Origin: Exiguobacterium sp. RIT594
Lineage (GTDB): Bacteria; Bacillota; Bacilli; Exiguobacteriales; Exiguobacteriaceae
Length of the DNA stretch: 64,000 nucleotides
Direction: 5' to 3'
NCBI RefSeq assembly: GCF_003339585.1
Contig: NZ_QPKF01000005.1
Location: forward strand, 1 to 64,000
The notes below the pieces were generated by a model. The model did no database searches and was not told the DNA's origin. It was given only the letters and a program-made list of their open reading frames with translations. Shown piece after piece: positions 35,037 to 44,246 of the stretch. Made by a program: the position numbers and the translations under genes. Numbering within the stretch: position 1 is the first letter of the stretch; every line of letters begins with the position of its first letter.

Positions 35037-36593
35037 ATGGAAAATAAACGAAAAAGTAAAATTACGAATGTCCTTATCATCTCTGTCATTTTCTGTGTGC
35101 TCTTTACCATATGGGGAATCTTGCCTGAATCACTCATTGGTGCCGCAAATCTCGGAAATGTCACAGGCATCGCCCAAAGCTTTGTTTCGAACGGCTTCGG
35201 CTGGCTTTATCTTTTTGGTATGAGTGCCTTTTTATTAATTGCTATCTTTCTCATTTTTTCCCGTTTCGGCTCAATCCGACTCGGTAAAGATTCCGATCGT
35301 CCGGAATACGGTTTAATTTCCTGGTTCGCGATGCTGTTCAGTGCCGGTATGGGGATTGGTTTAGTCTTTTGGGGTGTCTCAGAACCACTGACCCATTTTC
35401 ATACCCCCCCGGTCGCGACAAACGACCTGACAGAAGCTGCTCCACTCGCCATGCGTTATTCCTTTTTCCACTGGGGTCTGCATCCGTGGGCACTCTATGC
35501 GGTCGTCGCCCTCGCCATCGCTTACTCGACGTTCCGTAAAGGACGTCCGGCCACAATCGGTGATACCGTTGCTTCCCTGATGAAACCGAAGTACGAAGCG
35601 GCCGGTAAAGGAACAGTTGAAGTACTTGCCATTGTAGCTACGGCATTTGGTGTTGCCACGTCACTCGGTCTCGGAGCCCAACAAATTTCAGGTGGACTTC
35701 ACTTCCTTGTCGACGGCATCCCGAACTCCTTCATGACCCAATTAATCATCATTTTAGTCGTATCCGTCCTCTATATGATGAGTGCCGCTTCCGGTCTTGA
35801 TAAAGGAATCGTCCGCTTGAGCAACGCCAATATTGTCTTGGCAATCCTCTTGATGGTTGGGGTTCTGTTCCTCGGACCGTTCAGCTTCATCATGGATCTG
35901 TTTGTTCAAACGACAGGTGCTTACTTGCAAAACCTACCGACAATGAGTTTCCGGGCGTCAGCCTTCAATCCCGATGAACGGGGATGGATCAATGACTGGA
36001 CAATCTTCTACTGGGCATGGTGGATTTCTTGGTCACCATTCGTCGGAACGTTCATCGCCCGTGTCTCAAAAGGACGGACAATTCGTGAGTTCGTACTTGG
36101 CATCATGCTGGTACCGACAATTTTCGGTCTGCTCTGGTTCTCTGTTTTCGGTGGATCTGCGATTTGGAACGAACTGTTCAACAATGTTGATCTCATTTCA
36201 ACGGTCAACGAAAAAGGAGTCGAAACCGGTATGTTCGCCTTGTTCGAAACATTCGGTGGTCTCGGAACATTCCTCAGTATCATTGCTGTCTTCTTGATCA
36301 CGACGTTCTTCATCACGTCTGCCGACTCCGCGACGTACGTCCTCGGGATGTTATCTTCCGGCGGTAGTCTGTTGCCGAGTCTCCGCATCAAGTTGACATG
36401 GGGAATCATCCAGTCATCGATCGCAGCTGTTCTCTTATACGCAGGCGGACTCAGCGCCTTGCAGGCCGCAGCTGTCCTTGCAGCCTTCCCGTTCATCTTC
36501 GTTGTCGGGATGATGGTCATTGCCCTGTTCATGGATCTGTCCAATGAACCGGATGCTGCGAAATCAGCCGACGAGTTGAAAAAAGAAGCCTAA
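35037..36593 (+). CDS. BCCT-family betaine/choline-type osmolyte transporter (OpuD-like)
   Basis: This 518-aa protein has 12 membrane helices and BCCT motifs: SAGMGIGLVFWGVSEPLTHF and the aromatic substrate box WTIFYWAWWISWSPFVGTFIARVS. It is probably a Na+-coupled glycine betaine or related uptake system for osmotic stress. The charged tail after the last helix is short. I took the ATG at 35037 over GTG/TTG codons 3-4 codons earlier that overlap the gaagg SD. It ends at a strong terminator. Confidence 0.9.
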   Translation: MENKRKSKITNVLIISVIFCVLFTIWGILPESLIGAANLGNVTGIAQSFVSNGFGWLYLFGMSAFLLIAIFLIFSRFGSIRLGKDSDRPEYGLISWFAMLFSAGMGIGLVFWGVSEPLTHFHTPPVATNDLTEAAPLAMRYSFFHWGLHPWALYAVVALAIAYSTFRKGRPATIGDTVASLMKPKYEAAGKGTVEVLAIVATAFGVATSLGLGAQQISGGLHFLVDGIPNSFMTQLIIILVVSVLYMMSAASGLDKGIVRLSNANIVLAILLMVGVLFLGPFSFIMDLFVQTTGAYLQNLPTMSFRASAFNPDERGWINDWTIFYWAWWISWSPFVGTFIARVSKGRTIREFVLGIMLVPTIFGLLWFSVFGGSAIWNELFNNVDLISTVNEKGVETGMFALFETFGGLGTFLSIIAVFLITTFFITSADSATYVLGMLSSGGSLLPSLRIKLTWGIIQSSIAAVLLYAGGLSALQAAAVLAAFPFIFVVGMMVIALFMDLSNEPDAAKSADELKKEA

Positions 36594-36601
36594 CTGCAGT
36601 C

Positions 36602-36641
36602 AGACCCTGTCTTCCGTCAGGCGGAAGTCAGGGTCTTTTTG
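36602..36641 (+). terminator. terminator of the BCCT gene
   Basis: AGACCCTG.CTTCCG pairs with CGGAAG.CAGGGTCT and is followed by TTTTT. Confidence 0.88.
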
Positions 36642-36672
36642 GTATGCTGAATACAAGAAAAGGGGTGAGGAC

Positions 36673-37515
36673 TTGCGCGTCAAGAAAAAATGGTTTATTC
36701 CCATCGGCATTCTCGCTCTCAGTAGCTGGTTTTTGTACCGGGAAAATAATCAAATCGACACGACGGCAGTAACGGTCCAATCGGATAAACTGCCTGCCGC
36801 GTTTAATGACTATAAGATTTTACAGATTGCCGATCTGCATGGTAAATCCTTTGGTTCCCGTCAAAAGGTTCTTTTGAAAAAAGTGAATAAACTGCAGCCG
36901 GATGTCATCTTAATGACCGGTGACTTGATTGATTCAAGACGTAATGGAGAAGAAGAAGCACTTCAGCTGATGAAACAGCTGATACCGGACTATCCGGTCT
37001 ATTTCGTAACAGGCAATCATGAAGTCCGTCTGAATTTGACGATTTTACCGAAGCTTGAACGACTTGGCGTCACCGTCCTTCGAAATACGTCCGTTCCGCT
37101 TGAACGAGACGGTCAGTTCATTGAGTTGCTTGGAATTGACGATCCGACGACGACCCGTTGGAGTGACGGGCTGCAGGAGCCGGATGGCATCCGGCAAAGT
37201 CTCGATCAAGCCCAGTCGACTGCCGACACCCGTGCTTTTCAACTGTTGATGGCGCACCGTCCGGAATATTTACCGTTGTACGCGGAACGGAAAGTCGATT
37301 TGGTGTTATCGGGTCATGCCCATGGCGGACAAATCCGGTTACCGTTCACGGACGGCATGTATGCTCCCGGTCAAGGCTTTTTCCCTGAACTGACCGCCGG
37401 ACAGCATACGATGGAGAACACACGGTTGATCATCAGCCGTGGGCTCGGCAACAGCTTATTTCCGTTCCGAATCTTTAATCACCCTGAGTTAATTGTCGTG
37501 ACATTACGCAGATAA
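36673..37515 (+). CDS. membrane-anchored metallophosphoesterase (YkuE-like)
   Basis: This 280-aa protein has an N-terminal signal anchor (IPIGILALSSWFLYR) and a calcineurin-like domain with metal motifs IADLHGK, GDLIDSR, TGNHE and GHAHGG. B. subtilis YkuE is a Tat-exported relative; no twin-arginine is seen here (VKKKW instead), so a Sec anchor is more likely. The substrate is unknown. The start is TTG with an excellent aggggtgagg upstream. Confidence 0.85.
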   Translation: MRVKKKWFIPIGILALSSWFLYRENNQIDTTAVTVQSDKLPAAFNDYKILQIADLHGKSFGSRQKVLLKKVNKLQPDVILMTGDLIDSRRNGEEEALQLMKQLIPDYPVYFVTGNHEVRLNLTILPKLERLGVTVLRNTSVPLERDGQFIELLGIDDPTTTRWSDGLQEPDGIRQSLDQAQSTADTRAFQLLMAHRPEYLPLYAERKVDLVLSGHAHGGQIRLPFTDGMYAPGQGFFPELTAGQHTMENTRLIISRGLGNSLFPFRIFNHPELIVVTLRR

Positions 37516-37521
37516 TCAATC

Positions 37522-37561
37522 AAAAAAGTGCCAACTCTTTCACAGAGTCGGCACTTTTTTT
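37522..37561. terminator. bidirectional terminator (phosphoesterase / ywhD)
   Basis: AAAAAAGTGCC..ACTCT pairs with AGAGT..GGCACTTTTTT between convergent genes; the ywhD stop codon lies at its edge. Confidence 0.88.
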
Positions 37562-38054
37562 AAGCGAGTGCTTCATGCAATTCCGGTTCAGCATTTTCCC
37601 ACATCTCCGGTTTGTGTGTCTGCAGGAAATCACGCAACAAGTGTTTCGATGTCTCGTCCATATGATCGACGACAATCCGTCCTTTTAACGATTTATCCAT
37701 CTTATTGACATGATCTGCTAAAATCTTAAAGCCGCGTCGTGCTTCGACATCAACTAACAGGTCACATGCTGCGACGCCACCGTAATAAAATCCTTCCGGT
37801 TTCCGGCCAACCGTCACCCAAACGATCCAGTACAGCTTTCCGTTTGGTGAATCCGCCTTGTCTGTCGTGAATTTAATCCGTTTCTCGATGGCTGCCTTCG
37901 CATGCATCGCACCCATATCAATATAGGCTTCACCGTCTTCCGGCGAGATGATGACCGGTGACATGCTGTTCAGACTAAGTGTTCCGACACCAAATCCACC
38001 ATGCCCGTCCGTTGAGTTATCTGAAATGATATTGAAGTTAATTTTCTTTTCCAT
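37560..38054 (-). CDS. ywhD: YwhD family protein
   Basis: This 164-aa protein matches YwhD across its length (FNIISDNSTDGHGGFGVGTL, YIDMGAMHAKAAIEKRIKF, LYWIVWVTVGRKPEGFYYGG). Function is unknown. Its place near speE-speB and ywhB mirrors the B. subtilis ywhA-G region, with ywhC and ywhE missing here. aaaaggggacaag precedes ATG. Confidence 0.85.
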   Translation of the reverse strand: MEKKINFNIISDNSTDGHGGFGVGTLSLNSMSPVIISPEDGEAYIDMGAMHAKAAIEKRIKFTTDKADSPNGKLYWIVWVTVGRKPEGFYYGGVAACDLLVDVEARRGFKILADHVNKMDKSLKGRIVVDHMDETSKHLLRDFLQTHKPEMWENAEPELHEALA

Positions 38055-38124
38055 CGTTTACTTGTCCCCTTTTACTACTGTTGCTTCTATCATACCGCAT
38101 CCAACAGTCGGTGCAAGCCTTCGT

Positions 38125-38652
38125 TTACCGTTTGAGTGTCTCCAGCTGCTCCCGTGTGACACGACGGATCGTTGGTAACCGCAGACATTCGAGGGACGTG
38201 AGTTCTTCGTGAGCGGGTGGATTCAGCTCTTCCAGTTGCACCAATGCCCGGTCATACAATGTTTGAGAGGCACGACCGAACAGAACAATCCGCTCCAGTG
38301 ATGAACATTTCGAACGAATCGCCCGTAATTGCTTGGCCAGTTCCCGAATCCGCTCTGCCAACTCGTCTTCGATGTCAGGTGTCGGTTTACGATTTTGAAA
38401 AATCGGTTTGAAGCGGTCCTCATCCCGAAGCAACGTCAACATCCCGTAGCGTTTTGCTTCTTCATTTCCGACAAGCGCTGCCAATTCCTTATCCGTTACG
38501 AGCCGTCCAAACGGAATATTTTGATCAAACAAAACATCTGCGACTTCGAGACCTTTTGCGCCTGATAACGGGTATGTGTTGTCTTCTGGTAAAGCGCGGT
38601 CAAAAATCAGTAGTGTATGGATTTTTTTACGAATCACCGGTTCCATCTCCAT
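38125..38652 (-). CDS. protein of unknown function
   Basis: This 175-aa soluble protein has SD gaggtgaagg before ATG. Visible features are IHTLLIFDRALPEDNTYPLS, a charged helical middle (IEDELAERIRELAKQLRAIR) and RIVLFGRASQTLYDRAL. I do not recognise the family. It is located between ywhD and ywhB where B. subtilis has ywhC, to which it bears no resemblance (YwhC is a membrane metalloprotease), so it is probably a local replacement. Confidence 0.7.
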   Translation of the reverse strand: MEMEPVIRKKIHTLLIFDRALPEDNTYPLSGAKGLEVADVLFDQNIPFGRLVTDKELAALVGNEEAKRYGMLTLLRDEDRFKPIFQNRKPTPDIEDELAERIRELAKQLRAIRSKCSSLERIVLFGRASQTLYDRALVQLEELNPPAHEELTSLECLRLPTIRRVTREQLETLKR

Positions 38653-38819
38653 GCCTTCACCTCATCCTCATCATTTATTAAGTACTACTTCTTGCTTCCG
38701 ACAGACTACTCCTGTTCTATACCCCTCTTTTTCAATTTCAATGTGCCGTTTGACGGAACACGGGTGGCGTACGGTATACTGAGGGCGTATTGTACTTATG
38801 CTAAGAGGAGGAATATGAC

Positions 38820-39005
38820 ATGCCTTACGTTACAGTCAAAATGTTATCTGGACGCACAGTGGAACAAAAACGTGCGTTGATCGAAAAAGTTACAGCGGCC
38901 GTTTCTGAATCCGTCGATGCGCCAAAAGAAAATATTACGGTTTTCATCGAAGAGATGGAGAAAACCGATTACGGTCAAGCCGGCGTCATGTTCGCCGACA
39001 AATAA
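38820..39005 (+). CDS. ywhB: 4-oxalocrotonate tautomerase-like protein (YwhB)
   Basis: This 61-aa protein has the catalytic Pro right after the initiator Met (MPYVTVKMLSGRTVEQKR) and Arg/Phe active-site context, matching B. subtilis YwhB. It forms hexamers with tautomerase activity; the natural substrate is unclear. gaggagga precedes ATG. A TTGACG/TATACT pair with a 19-bp gap is a possible promoter. Confidence 0.9.
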   Translation: MPYVTVKMLSGRTVEQKRALIEKVTAAVSESVDAPKENITVFIEEMEKTDYGQAGVMFADK

Positions 39006-39015
39006 ACACTTTTCA

Positions 39016-39048
39016 GGAGGAACGATTTAACCCGTCGTTCCTCCTGTT
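39016..39048. terminator. hairpin after ywhB
   Basis: CAGGAGGAACGA pairs perfectly with TCGTTCCTCCTG, but no good T-run follows. It may be a weak terminator or a decay barrier. Confidence 0.5.
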
Positions 39049-39080
39049 CCATATACTTATCACAGGAAGGATGAAGCATC

Positions 39081-39710
39081 ATGGCAACAGTCAGCATACT
39101 TGGCGCAACAGGACGTACAGGACGCCCTTTACTGGATTTATTACTAGAGAAAGGTCATGACGTCCGGGCCCTCGTTCGATCGGAACAGCATGGACTGCCG
39201 GACCATCCCCAATTGACAATCCTTCAAGGGGATGCAACGGATGCAGACGATCTCGAACGGGTCATCGAAGGGACGACTGCCGTCTTCAGCTGTTTAGGAA
39301 CTGATCAAAAACAAATTCTTTCCGTTGCGGTTCCAAACCTCATCATTAAAATGAAAGAACAACAAATCGAACGAATCGTGTTCGTCGGAACGGCCGGCAT
39401 CCTTGATGCTTCGGAAGAACCGGGAAAATACCGGTTCCAGTCCAGTGAATCCCGTCGTCGCTCGACGATTGCGGCTGAAGATCATCTTAAAGCCTATTTG
39501 ACGTTAAAAGACGCGGATGTCGACTATACGATCATTTGTCCGACACAACTCGTCGAAGAAGATGCGATTGAGGACGTCTTGATTGAATCCAATCGATTCA
39601 CTCACGAAACCGGTCCAATCCCACGGATCAATGTCGCCCGCTTCGCTTACGAAGTTTACGATGAAGGGCTGTTCCATCGCGAACGGGTCGGAATTGCTTC
39701 ACGCGGCTAA
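39081..39710 (+). CDS. NAD(P)-binding atypical SDR (NmrA/YwnB-like)
   Basis: This 209-aa Rossmann protein has the dinucleotide motif GATGRTGRPLLDLLLEKGHDV and VFVGTAGILD, but Tyr-Lys of classical SDRs is not evident. Family members act as reductases or redox sensors. The SD site is caggaagg. It ends at a strong terminator. Confidence 0.82.
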   Translation: MATVSILGATGRTGRPLLDLLLEKGHDVRALVRSEQHGLPDHPQLTILQGDATDADDLERVIEGTTAVFSCLGTDQKQILSVAVPNLIIKMKEQQIERIVFVGTAGILDASEEPGKYRFQSSESRRRSTIAAEDHLKAYLTLKDADVDYTIICPTQLVEEDAIEDVLIESNRFTHETGPIPRINVARFAYEVYDEGLFHRERVGIASRG

Positions 39711-39724
39711 AAATAGTAGAAACC

Positions 39725-39764
39725 AAAAGCAGGACCCGATTTCTAGTCGGGTCCTGCTTTGTTT
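39725..39764. terminator. terminator after the SDR gene
   Basis: AAAGCAGGACCCGA pairs with TCGGGTCCTGCTTT and is followed by GTTTAAG; it also serves the convergent nucleoside transporter. Confidence 0.85.
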
Positions 39765-39796
39765 AAGAAATGACAGCTCTGCCAGTCGTATACGAT

Positions 39797-40975
39797 TTAG
39801 AGTAAGATACTGACGACGATTGCCGTCAAGACACTGACGAGTGTTGCTCCGTAAAGTAATTTCAGTCCGAAGCTCGCTGCAACACTTCCTTGGCGGTCAT
39901 CGAGTCCTTTGACAGCACCCGCGATGATCCCGATTGACGAGAAGTTGGCGAATGAAATCAAGAAGACGGAAACGATTCCAAGTGTCCGTGCTGAGAATTC
40001 TTTTGCGTATTCAGGCAAGCTGAGCATCGCGACGAATTCGTTTGTAATCAATTTCGTGGCCATGATACTACCGGCACTGACTGCTTCCGCCCATGGAATC
40101 CCCATGATGAAAGCGAATGGTGCGAAGATGTAACCGAGAATATCCTGGAACGAGATACCGAGCACCATCAGGAAGATATCGTTGACCATGCCGATCAAAG
40201 CATTGTATCCGATCAACATCGCACCGACGATGATTGCAACTTTGAATCCATCCATGATGTATTCGCCGAGCATTTCGAAGAACGTTTGTTTTTCTTCAAC
40301 GATTTCCAAAATGTCTTCTTTTGGATCAACTGTATACGGATTGATGATTGAAACGATCATGAATCCACCAAATAAGTTCAAGACGATTGCTGTGACGACA
40401 TATTTCGGTTCGACCATCGTCATGTATGCACCGACGATTGACATTGAAACCGTCGACATCGCAGACGCACATAATGTATACAGACGGTGAGGTGGTAATT
40501 TACCAATTTGCTTTTTAACCGTGATGAATACTTCTGATTGACCGATTGCTGCTGATGCTACGGCGTTATATGACTCAAGTCGTCCCATTCCGTTAATTTT
40601 CGAAAGGACGAACCCGACTCCGCGCATTAAGAGCGGCAGGATTTTCGTGAACTGCAAAATTCCGATTAAAGCCGAGATGAAAACGATTGGCAACAGGACG
40701 TTGATGAAGAATGGTTGCGCGCCTTCATTCGCTAATCCACCGAAGACGAAGTTGATGCCGATTGCGGCATAACTGAGCAATTTTTCAAAGACTTGAGCGA
40801 TCCCTTTAATGACGATATAGCCGAATGACGTGTTCAACAGAATATATCCCAGGACAAGCTGAAGCACTAGCATGACCGCAAGCGGTTTCAATTTGATGCT
40901 TTTACGATTACTGCTGACAAGGTATGCCAAACCAAACACGATGACAAGTCCCAGTATTGCGATTAAATATTTCAC
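39797..40975 (-). CDS. concentrative nucleoside transporter (NupC/NupG family)
   Basis: This 392-aa CNT transporter has VFGGLANEGAQPFF, AIGQSEVFITVKKQIGKL in the substrate site and MATKLITNEFVAML near the C-terminus. It imports nucleosides with H+ or Na+. The GQSEVFI site differs from pyrimidine-type NupC proteins and fits purine-type NupG relatives, but substrate preference is inferred. The start is GTG with gaggg upstream. Monocistronic. Confidence 0.9.
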   Translation of the reverse strand: MKYLIAILGLVIVFGLAYLVSSNRKSIKLKPLAVMLVLQLVLGYILLNTSFGYIVIKGIAQVFEKLLSYAAIGINFVFGGLANEGAQPFFINVLLPIVFISALIGILQFTKILPLLMRGVGFVLSKINGMGRLESYNAVASAAIGQSEVFITVKKQIGKLPPHRLYTLCASAMSTVSMSIVGAYMTMVEPKYVVTAIVLNLFGGFMIVSIINPYTVDPKEDILEIVEEKQTFFEMLGEYIMDGFKVAIIVGAMLIGYNALIGMVNDIFLMVLGISFQDILGYIFAPFAFIMGIPWAEAVSAGSIMATKLITNEFVAMLSLPEYAKEFSARTLGIVSVFLISFANFSSIGIIAGAVKGLDDRQGSVAASFGLKLLYGATLVSVLTAIVVSILL

Positions 40976-41099
40976 GAACTATCCCTCAATCCATAGTTTA
41001 TTTTATCAGTTGTACATAAGTACGAGGTCTGACGTTCAATCTCTTTCCCAAGTACTACAATAATCAACATTCGGAAGAACTGCAAGGGGTAAAGTTCAT

Positions 41100-41951
41100 T
41101 TAGTAACCGCTTTCGTCATTTTCATAAACTTTCAATACAATGTTTTCCATCCGTTCCCGAACATTGCCCTGACTGATGTTTGCCTTCCCATATGCTTTCC
41201 AACCGGGATAAACATTGAGGGTGTCCGGTTCAAAGTCAAAAACAGCTGTTAAATCCCATTTCCGATCGTACGAAAATCCACTGTATGCAATATATTCAGC
41301 TAAAAATTGATCTGCTGCTTCGACCGATTCAAGCAACGCCAGATTTAATCGGCAATGGGCGACATCTGCTTCAATGGGTCCAACACAGCCACTAATCCAA
41401 TCGACTACGTTATACTTTTCAGCTGATTCGTATAACACATTGACCGGATGAAAATCACGGTGGATGAATCGAACTTGTTGACTCGTTGCCGGCGGTTCTG
41501 CCACAGCCCGTTGCCACATCTCCTTTTGAACTGCCCAAAAAGGAACCGTTCGCTTTGTCACGTACGGTGCATACTGGTACCGGGCTTCTGGAACCGGCAG
41601 TTGATGAATCGCAACTAACGTTTTTGCCAATTGTTTGAGGTACGCTCGATTTAACGGTTCGAGTCGGACTTCTCCCGGTAAACACGTCATTTGAATCCAT
41701 GGGGGAATCTCCCCCTCCCACGTCAATTGATAATTTTCGACATCCGGTCCTAATCTACCGGTCGCCTGTAACGCAAAGACCTCGTGCGCGACGAGGTCCG
41801 GTTCCTGCTCTAGCCAGGCAGGATTGGTATGAATTCGAAAAACACTATCCCCCGCTCGAAACACGTACGAGGAAGTCGCTCCTTTTAAAGGGATAACCGC
41901 TTTCCCTTCCAAGCCGGCATACTTTAAGATGGTTGCGATGATATTGTTCAT
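41100..41951 (-). CDS. aminoglycoside phosphotransferase-family kinase
   Basis: This 283-aa protein has the APH kinase catalytic loop HRDFHPVNVLY and metal motif VVDWISGC. The family covers antibiotic kinases and many small-molecule kinases (choline, homoserine, fructosamine). There is no reason to infer resistance. Its ATG overlaps the ywfO stop by 4 bp, so it is the second gene of that operon. Confidence 0.85.
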   Translation of the reverse strand: MNNIIATILKYAGLEGKAVIPLKGATSSYVFRAGDSVFRIHTNPAWLEQEPDLVAHEVFALQATGRLGPDVENYQLTWEGEIPPWIQMTCLPGEVRLEPLNRAYLKQLAKTLVAIHQLPVPEARYQYAPYVTKRTVPFWAVQKEMWQRAVAEPPATSQQVRFIHRDFHPVNVLYESAEKYNVVDWISGCVGPIEADVAHCRLNLALLESVEAADQFLAEYIAYSGFSYDRKWDLTAVFDFEPDTLNVYPGWKAYGKANISQGNVRERMENIVLKVYENDESGY

Positions 41952-43252
41952 ATTTCTTCTCCAAGTAACAATTGATCGATTTGCATCTTCTCGTTCGCAA
42001 ATTCCCGTAAGTCATGCAGGATTTCCTGCGGGAAAAATAGCTTTTCATCCGTCTGACGTGAATTGGCAATCGCCTGAACGAGCGGTGAGACTTGCGAGAT
42101 CTCTTTCATCTGACCATTTTTCATCTGCAGCATGATCGGTTGTTTACTGATTTCCCCGTTATCACCGTATAAGTCGTACGGCAGGCGGCTGAGCTTGTCT
42201 TCGAGCAGATAATAAGTGGGATCGAGCCCGATTTTTTCAAATAACGTACACAGTTTCTCATGGACAAGGGCGCGTTTTTCTGCCGGATAATCGACGTATT
42301 TAAATAATTTCCGGTCAACGAACCGTCGCGCCAGATCACTTAACACCGTATCCTCTTCTTCCGCCCACTGTTGGAAGTAGAAATAGACGATGGTTTCGTC
42401 TAGTGCCAGATAATTCTTCAGCGACATCTGTTGTGTAAAAAGTGGACTTAAATGAACCGGATCAATCGTAAACGCGTACTCGCTCGTATACAGTTCTTTT
42501 GCCCGTTCAAGAATCGCTTTTAATAAATAGTCGCTCGACCGTGTGACCGGATGGAGATAGACCTGCCAGTACATCTGATAACGGCGCATGATGTAGTCTT
42601 CGATCGAGTGCATCCCGGATTGCTTGACGACCATCTGATTCGGTGCCGGACGCAGGACACGCAGCATCCGTTCGAGATCAAACTTTCCATAGCTGACACC
42701 GGCAAAATGGGCATCCCGCAACAAGTAATCCATCCGGTCGACATCAAGCTGGGAACTGATCATCGTCACGAGCAATTGATTCGGATGGGTTTTATTGATG
42801 ATTGAGGCGACTTCTTCCGCAAACCCTTCCCCGACCTGATCGAGGACCTGTTTGATTTCCGTATCCCCGAGGATGATTCGTTCTGTCCATTCTTCGTGAT
42901 CGACACCAAAGACGTTTTCGAAAGCATGGGAGAACGGTCCGTGCCCGACGTCGTGCAGCAGTGCCGCGACGAGCGTCAATTCGCGGTACTGGTCGTCCCA
43001 GTCCGCCCGGCCGTTAAAGACGTCAATCAGTTGCCGGGTAATCTCATATACACCAAGCGAATGATGGAACCGTGTGTGCTCCGCTCCATGAAATGTCAAA
43101 AATGACGTTCCCAGTTGTTTGATCCGGCGCAAACGCTGAAATTCCTTCGTTCCGATCAATTGCCAGATCAATTGGTCGCTGACATAGATATAGCGATGAA
43201 CGGGATCTTTGAATACTTTCGTTTCCTTTAATTGTCCCAGTGACTGATACAT
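41948..43252 (-). CDS. ywfO: HD-domain dNTP triphosphohydrolase-like protein (YwfO)
   Basis: This 434-aa SAMHD1-type protein has GAEHTRFHHSLGVYEIT and LLHDVGHGPFSHAFE (His/HD metal site), and QLDVDRMDYLLRD, all matching YwfO. It hydrolyses dNTPs and is probably allosterically controlled. It leads a two-gene operon with the APH-fold kinase and is divergent from lipL, as the ywf region of B. subtilis groups these genes. Confidence 0.88.
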   Translation of the reverse strand: MYQSLGQLKETKVFKDPVHRYIYVSDQLIWQLIGTKEFQRLRRIKQLGTSFLTFHGAEHTRFHHSLGVYEITRQLIDVFNGRADWDDQYRELTLVAALLHDVGHGPFSHAFENVFGVDHEEWTERIILGDTEIKQVLDQVGEGFAEEVASIINKTHPNQLLVTMISSQLDVDRMDYLLRDAHFAGVSYGKFDLERMLRVLRPAPNQMVVKQSGMHSIEDYIMRRYQMYWQVYLHPVTRSSDYLLKAILERAKELYTSEYAFTIDPVHLSPLFTQQMSLKNYLALDETIVYFYFQQWAEEEDTVLSDLARRFVDRKLFKYVDYPAEKRALVHEKLCTLFEKIGLDPTYYLLEDKLSRLPYDLYGDNGEISKQPIMLQMKNGQMKEISQVSPLVQAIANSRQTDEKLFFPQEILHDLREFANEKMQIDQLLLGEEI

Positions 43253-43364
43253 ACACTCTCTCCTTTAATGGCTCGTTCTCTGTCGTTATAGTTCATAGTT
43301 CGGTTTGAAACGGTCCGTTCCTGTTGCTTCACTGGCTTCTTATTAAAAAGTTTACATTGTCGTA

Positions 43365-43373
43365 TGCTATAAT
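43365..43373 (+). promoter_or_regulatory. extended -10 promoter of lipL
   Basis: TG-C-TATAAT (TG at 43365-43366, -10 at 43368-43373) forms a strong extended -10 upstream of lipL. The start lies about 35 bp downstream. Confidence 0.6.
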
Positions 43374-43407
43374 AATGTCGCAAATCTAGAAAAAAAGGAA
43401 CGAGCCT

Positions 43408-44229
43408 ATGGGAATCGAACTCTTAAAACAAGAACATTATCGTATTTTTGATCAAACGTCACTCGGAAACACCTTTCATGCGACACAATCGTTTGCGATG
43501 GACGATACATTGTGCGCCTCCGTCGCTACAGAAGGTGCCGCCATCCGTTCCTGGGTCCATCATGAAACGGTGGTTCTCGGGATTCAAGATGCACGCCTCC
43601 CTCACCTCGATGAAGGAATCGACGTCTTACACGCCCATGGTTTCCAGCCGGTCATCCGCAATTCCGGCGGGCTTGCCGTTGTCCTTGATGCCGGTGTTCT
43701 GAACATCTCGCTTGTCCTTCCGGAACGTGGCGGAATCGATATCGACAGCGGTTATGAAGCGATGCTCGCACTTGTCCGGCAGATGTTCGCCGAAGAGACC
43801 GATGCTATCAATGCCGGCGAAGTCGTCGGATCCTATTGTCCAGGATCGTATGATTTATCGATTGCCGGCAAAAAGTTTGCTGGGATTTCACAGCGGCGTG
43901 TCCGCGGCGGCGTCGCCGTTCAAATTTATCTCTGCGTGAACGGCAGTGGCAGTGCCCGGGCGCAACTTGTCCGTGATTTTTATGCTGCCGCCCTGCAAGG
44001 AGAAACGACCAAGTTCGTGTATCCGACCGTCATCCCGGAGACTATGGCATCTCTTGAAGAATTGTTGCAACTCCCTTTCACGGTCGAAGACTGCTTGGTA
44101 CGTGTTTACCGCTCCTTGATGGAACTTGGCGCGACACTCACGCCGTCTGTTCTGAGCGAAGTCGAAAACGAACGCTTCGGTGTAAACCTGGGTCGGATGT
44201 TGGATCGAAATGAAAAAGTCCTAGGTTGA
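43408..44229 (+). CDS. lipL: octanoyl-[GcvH]:protein N-octanoyltransferase (LipL)
   Basis: This 273-aa protein is of the LipL/LplA fold with [23 protein letters not shown], the catalytic Cys144 in [10 protein letters not shown], and Lys155/156 ([12 protein letters not shown]). LipL moves octanoate from GcvH to lipoyl domains of dehydrogenase complexes by amidotransfer through a Cys intermediate. aaaaaggaacg precedes ATG. It is followed 17 bp later by a DegV gene, so the two are an operon. Confidence 0.88.
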   Translation: MGIELLKQEHYRIFDQTSLGNTFHATQSFAMDDTLCASVATEGAAIRSWVHHETVVLGIQDARLPHLDEGIDVLHAHGFQPVIRNSGGLAVVLDAGVLNISLVLPERGGIDIDSGYEAMLALVRQMFAEETDAINAGEVVGSYCPGSYDLSIAGKKFAGISQRRVRGGVAVQIYLCVNGSGSARAQLVRDFYAAALQGETTKFVYPTVIPETMASLEELLQLPFTVEDCLVRVYRSLMELGATLTPSVLSEVENERFGVNLGRMLDRNEKVLG

Positions 44230-44246
44230 TAAAGGAGAGAACGAAC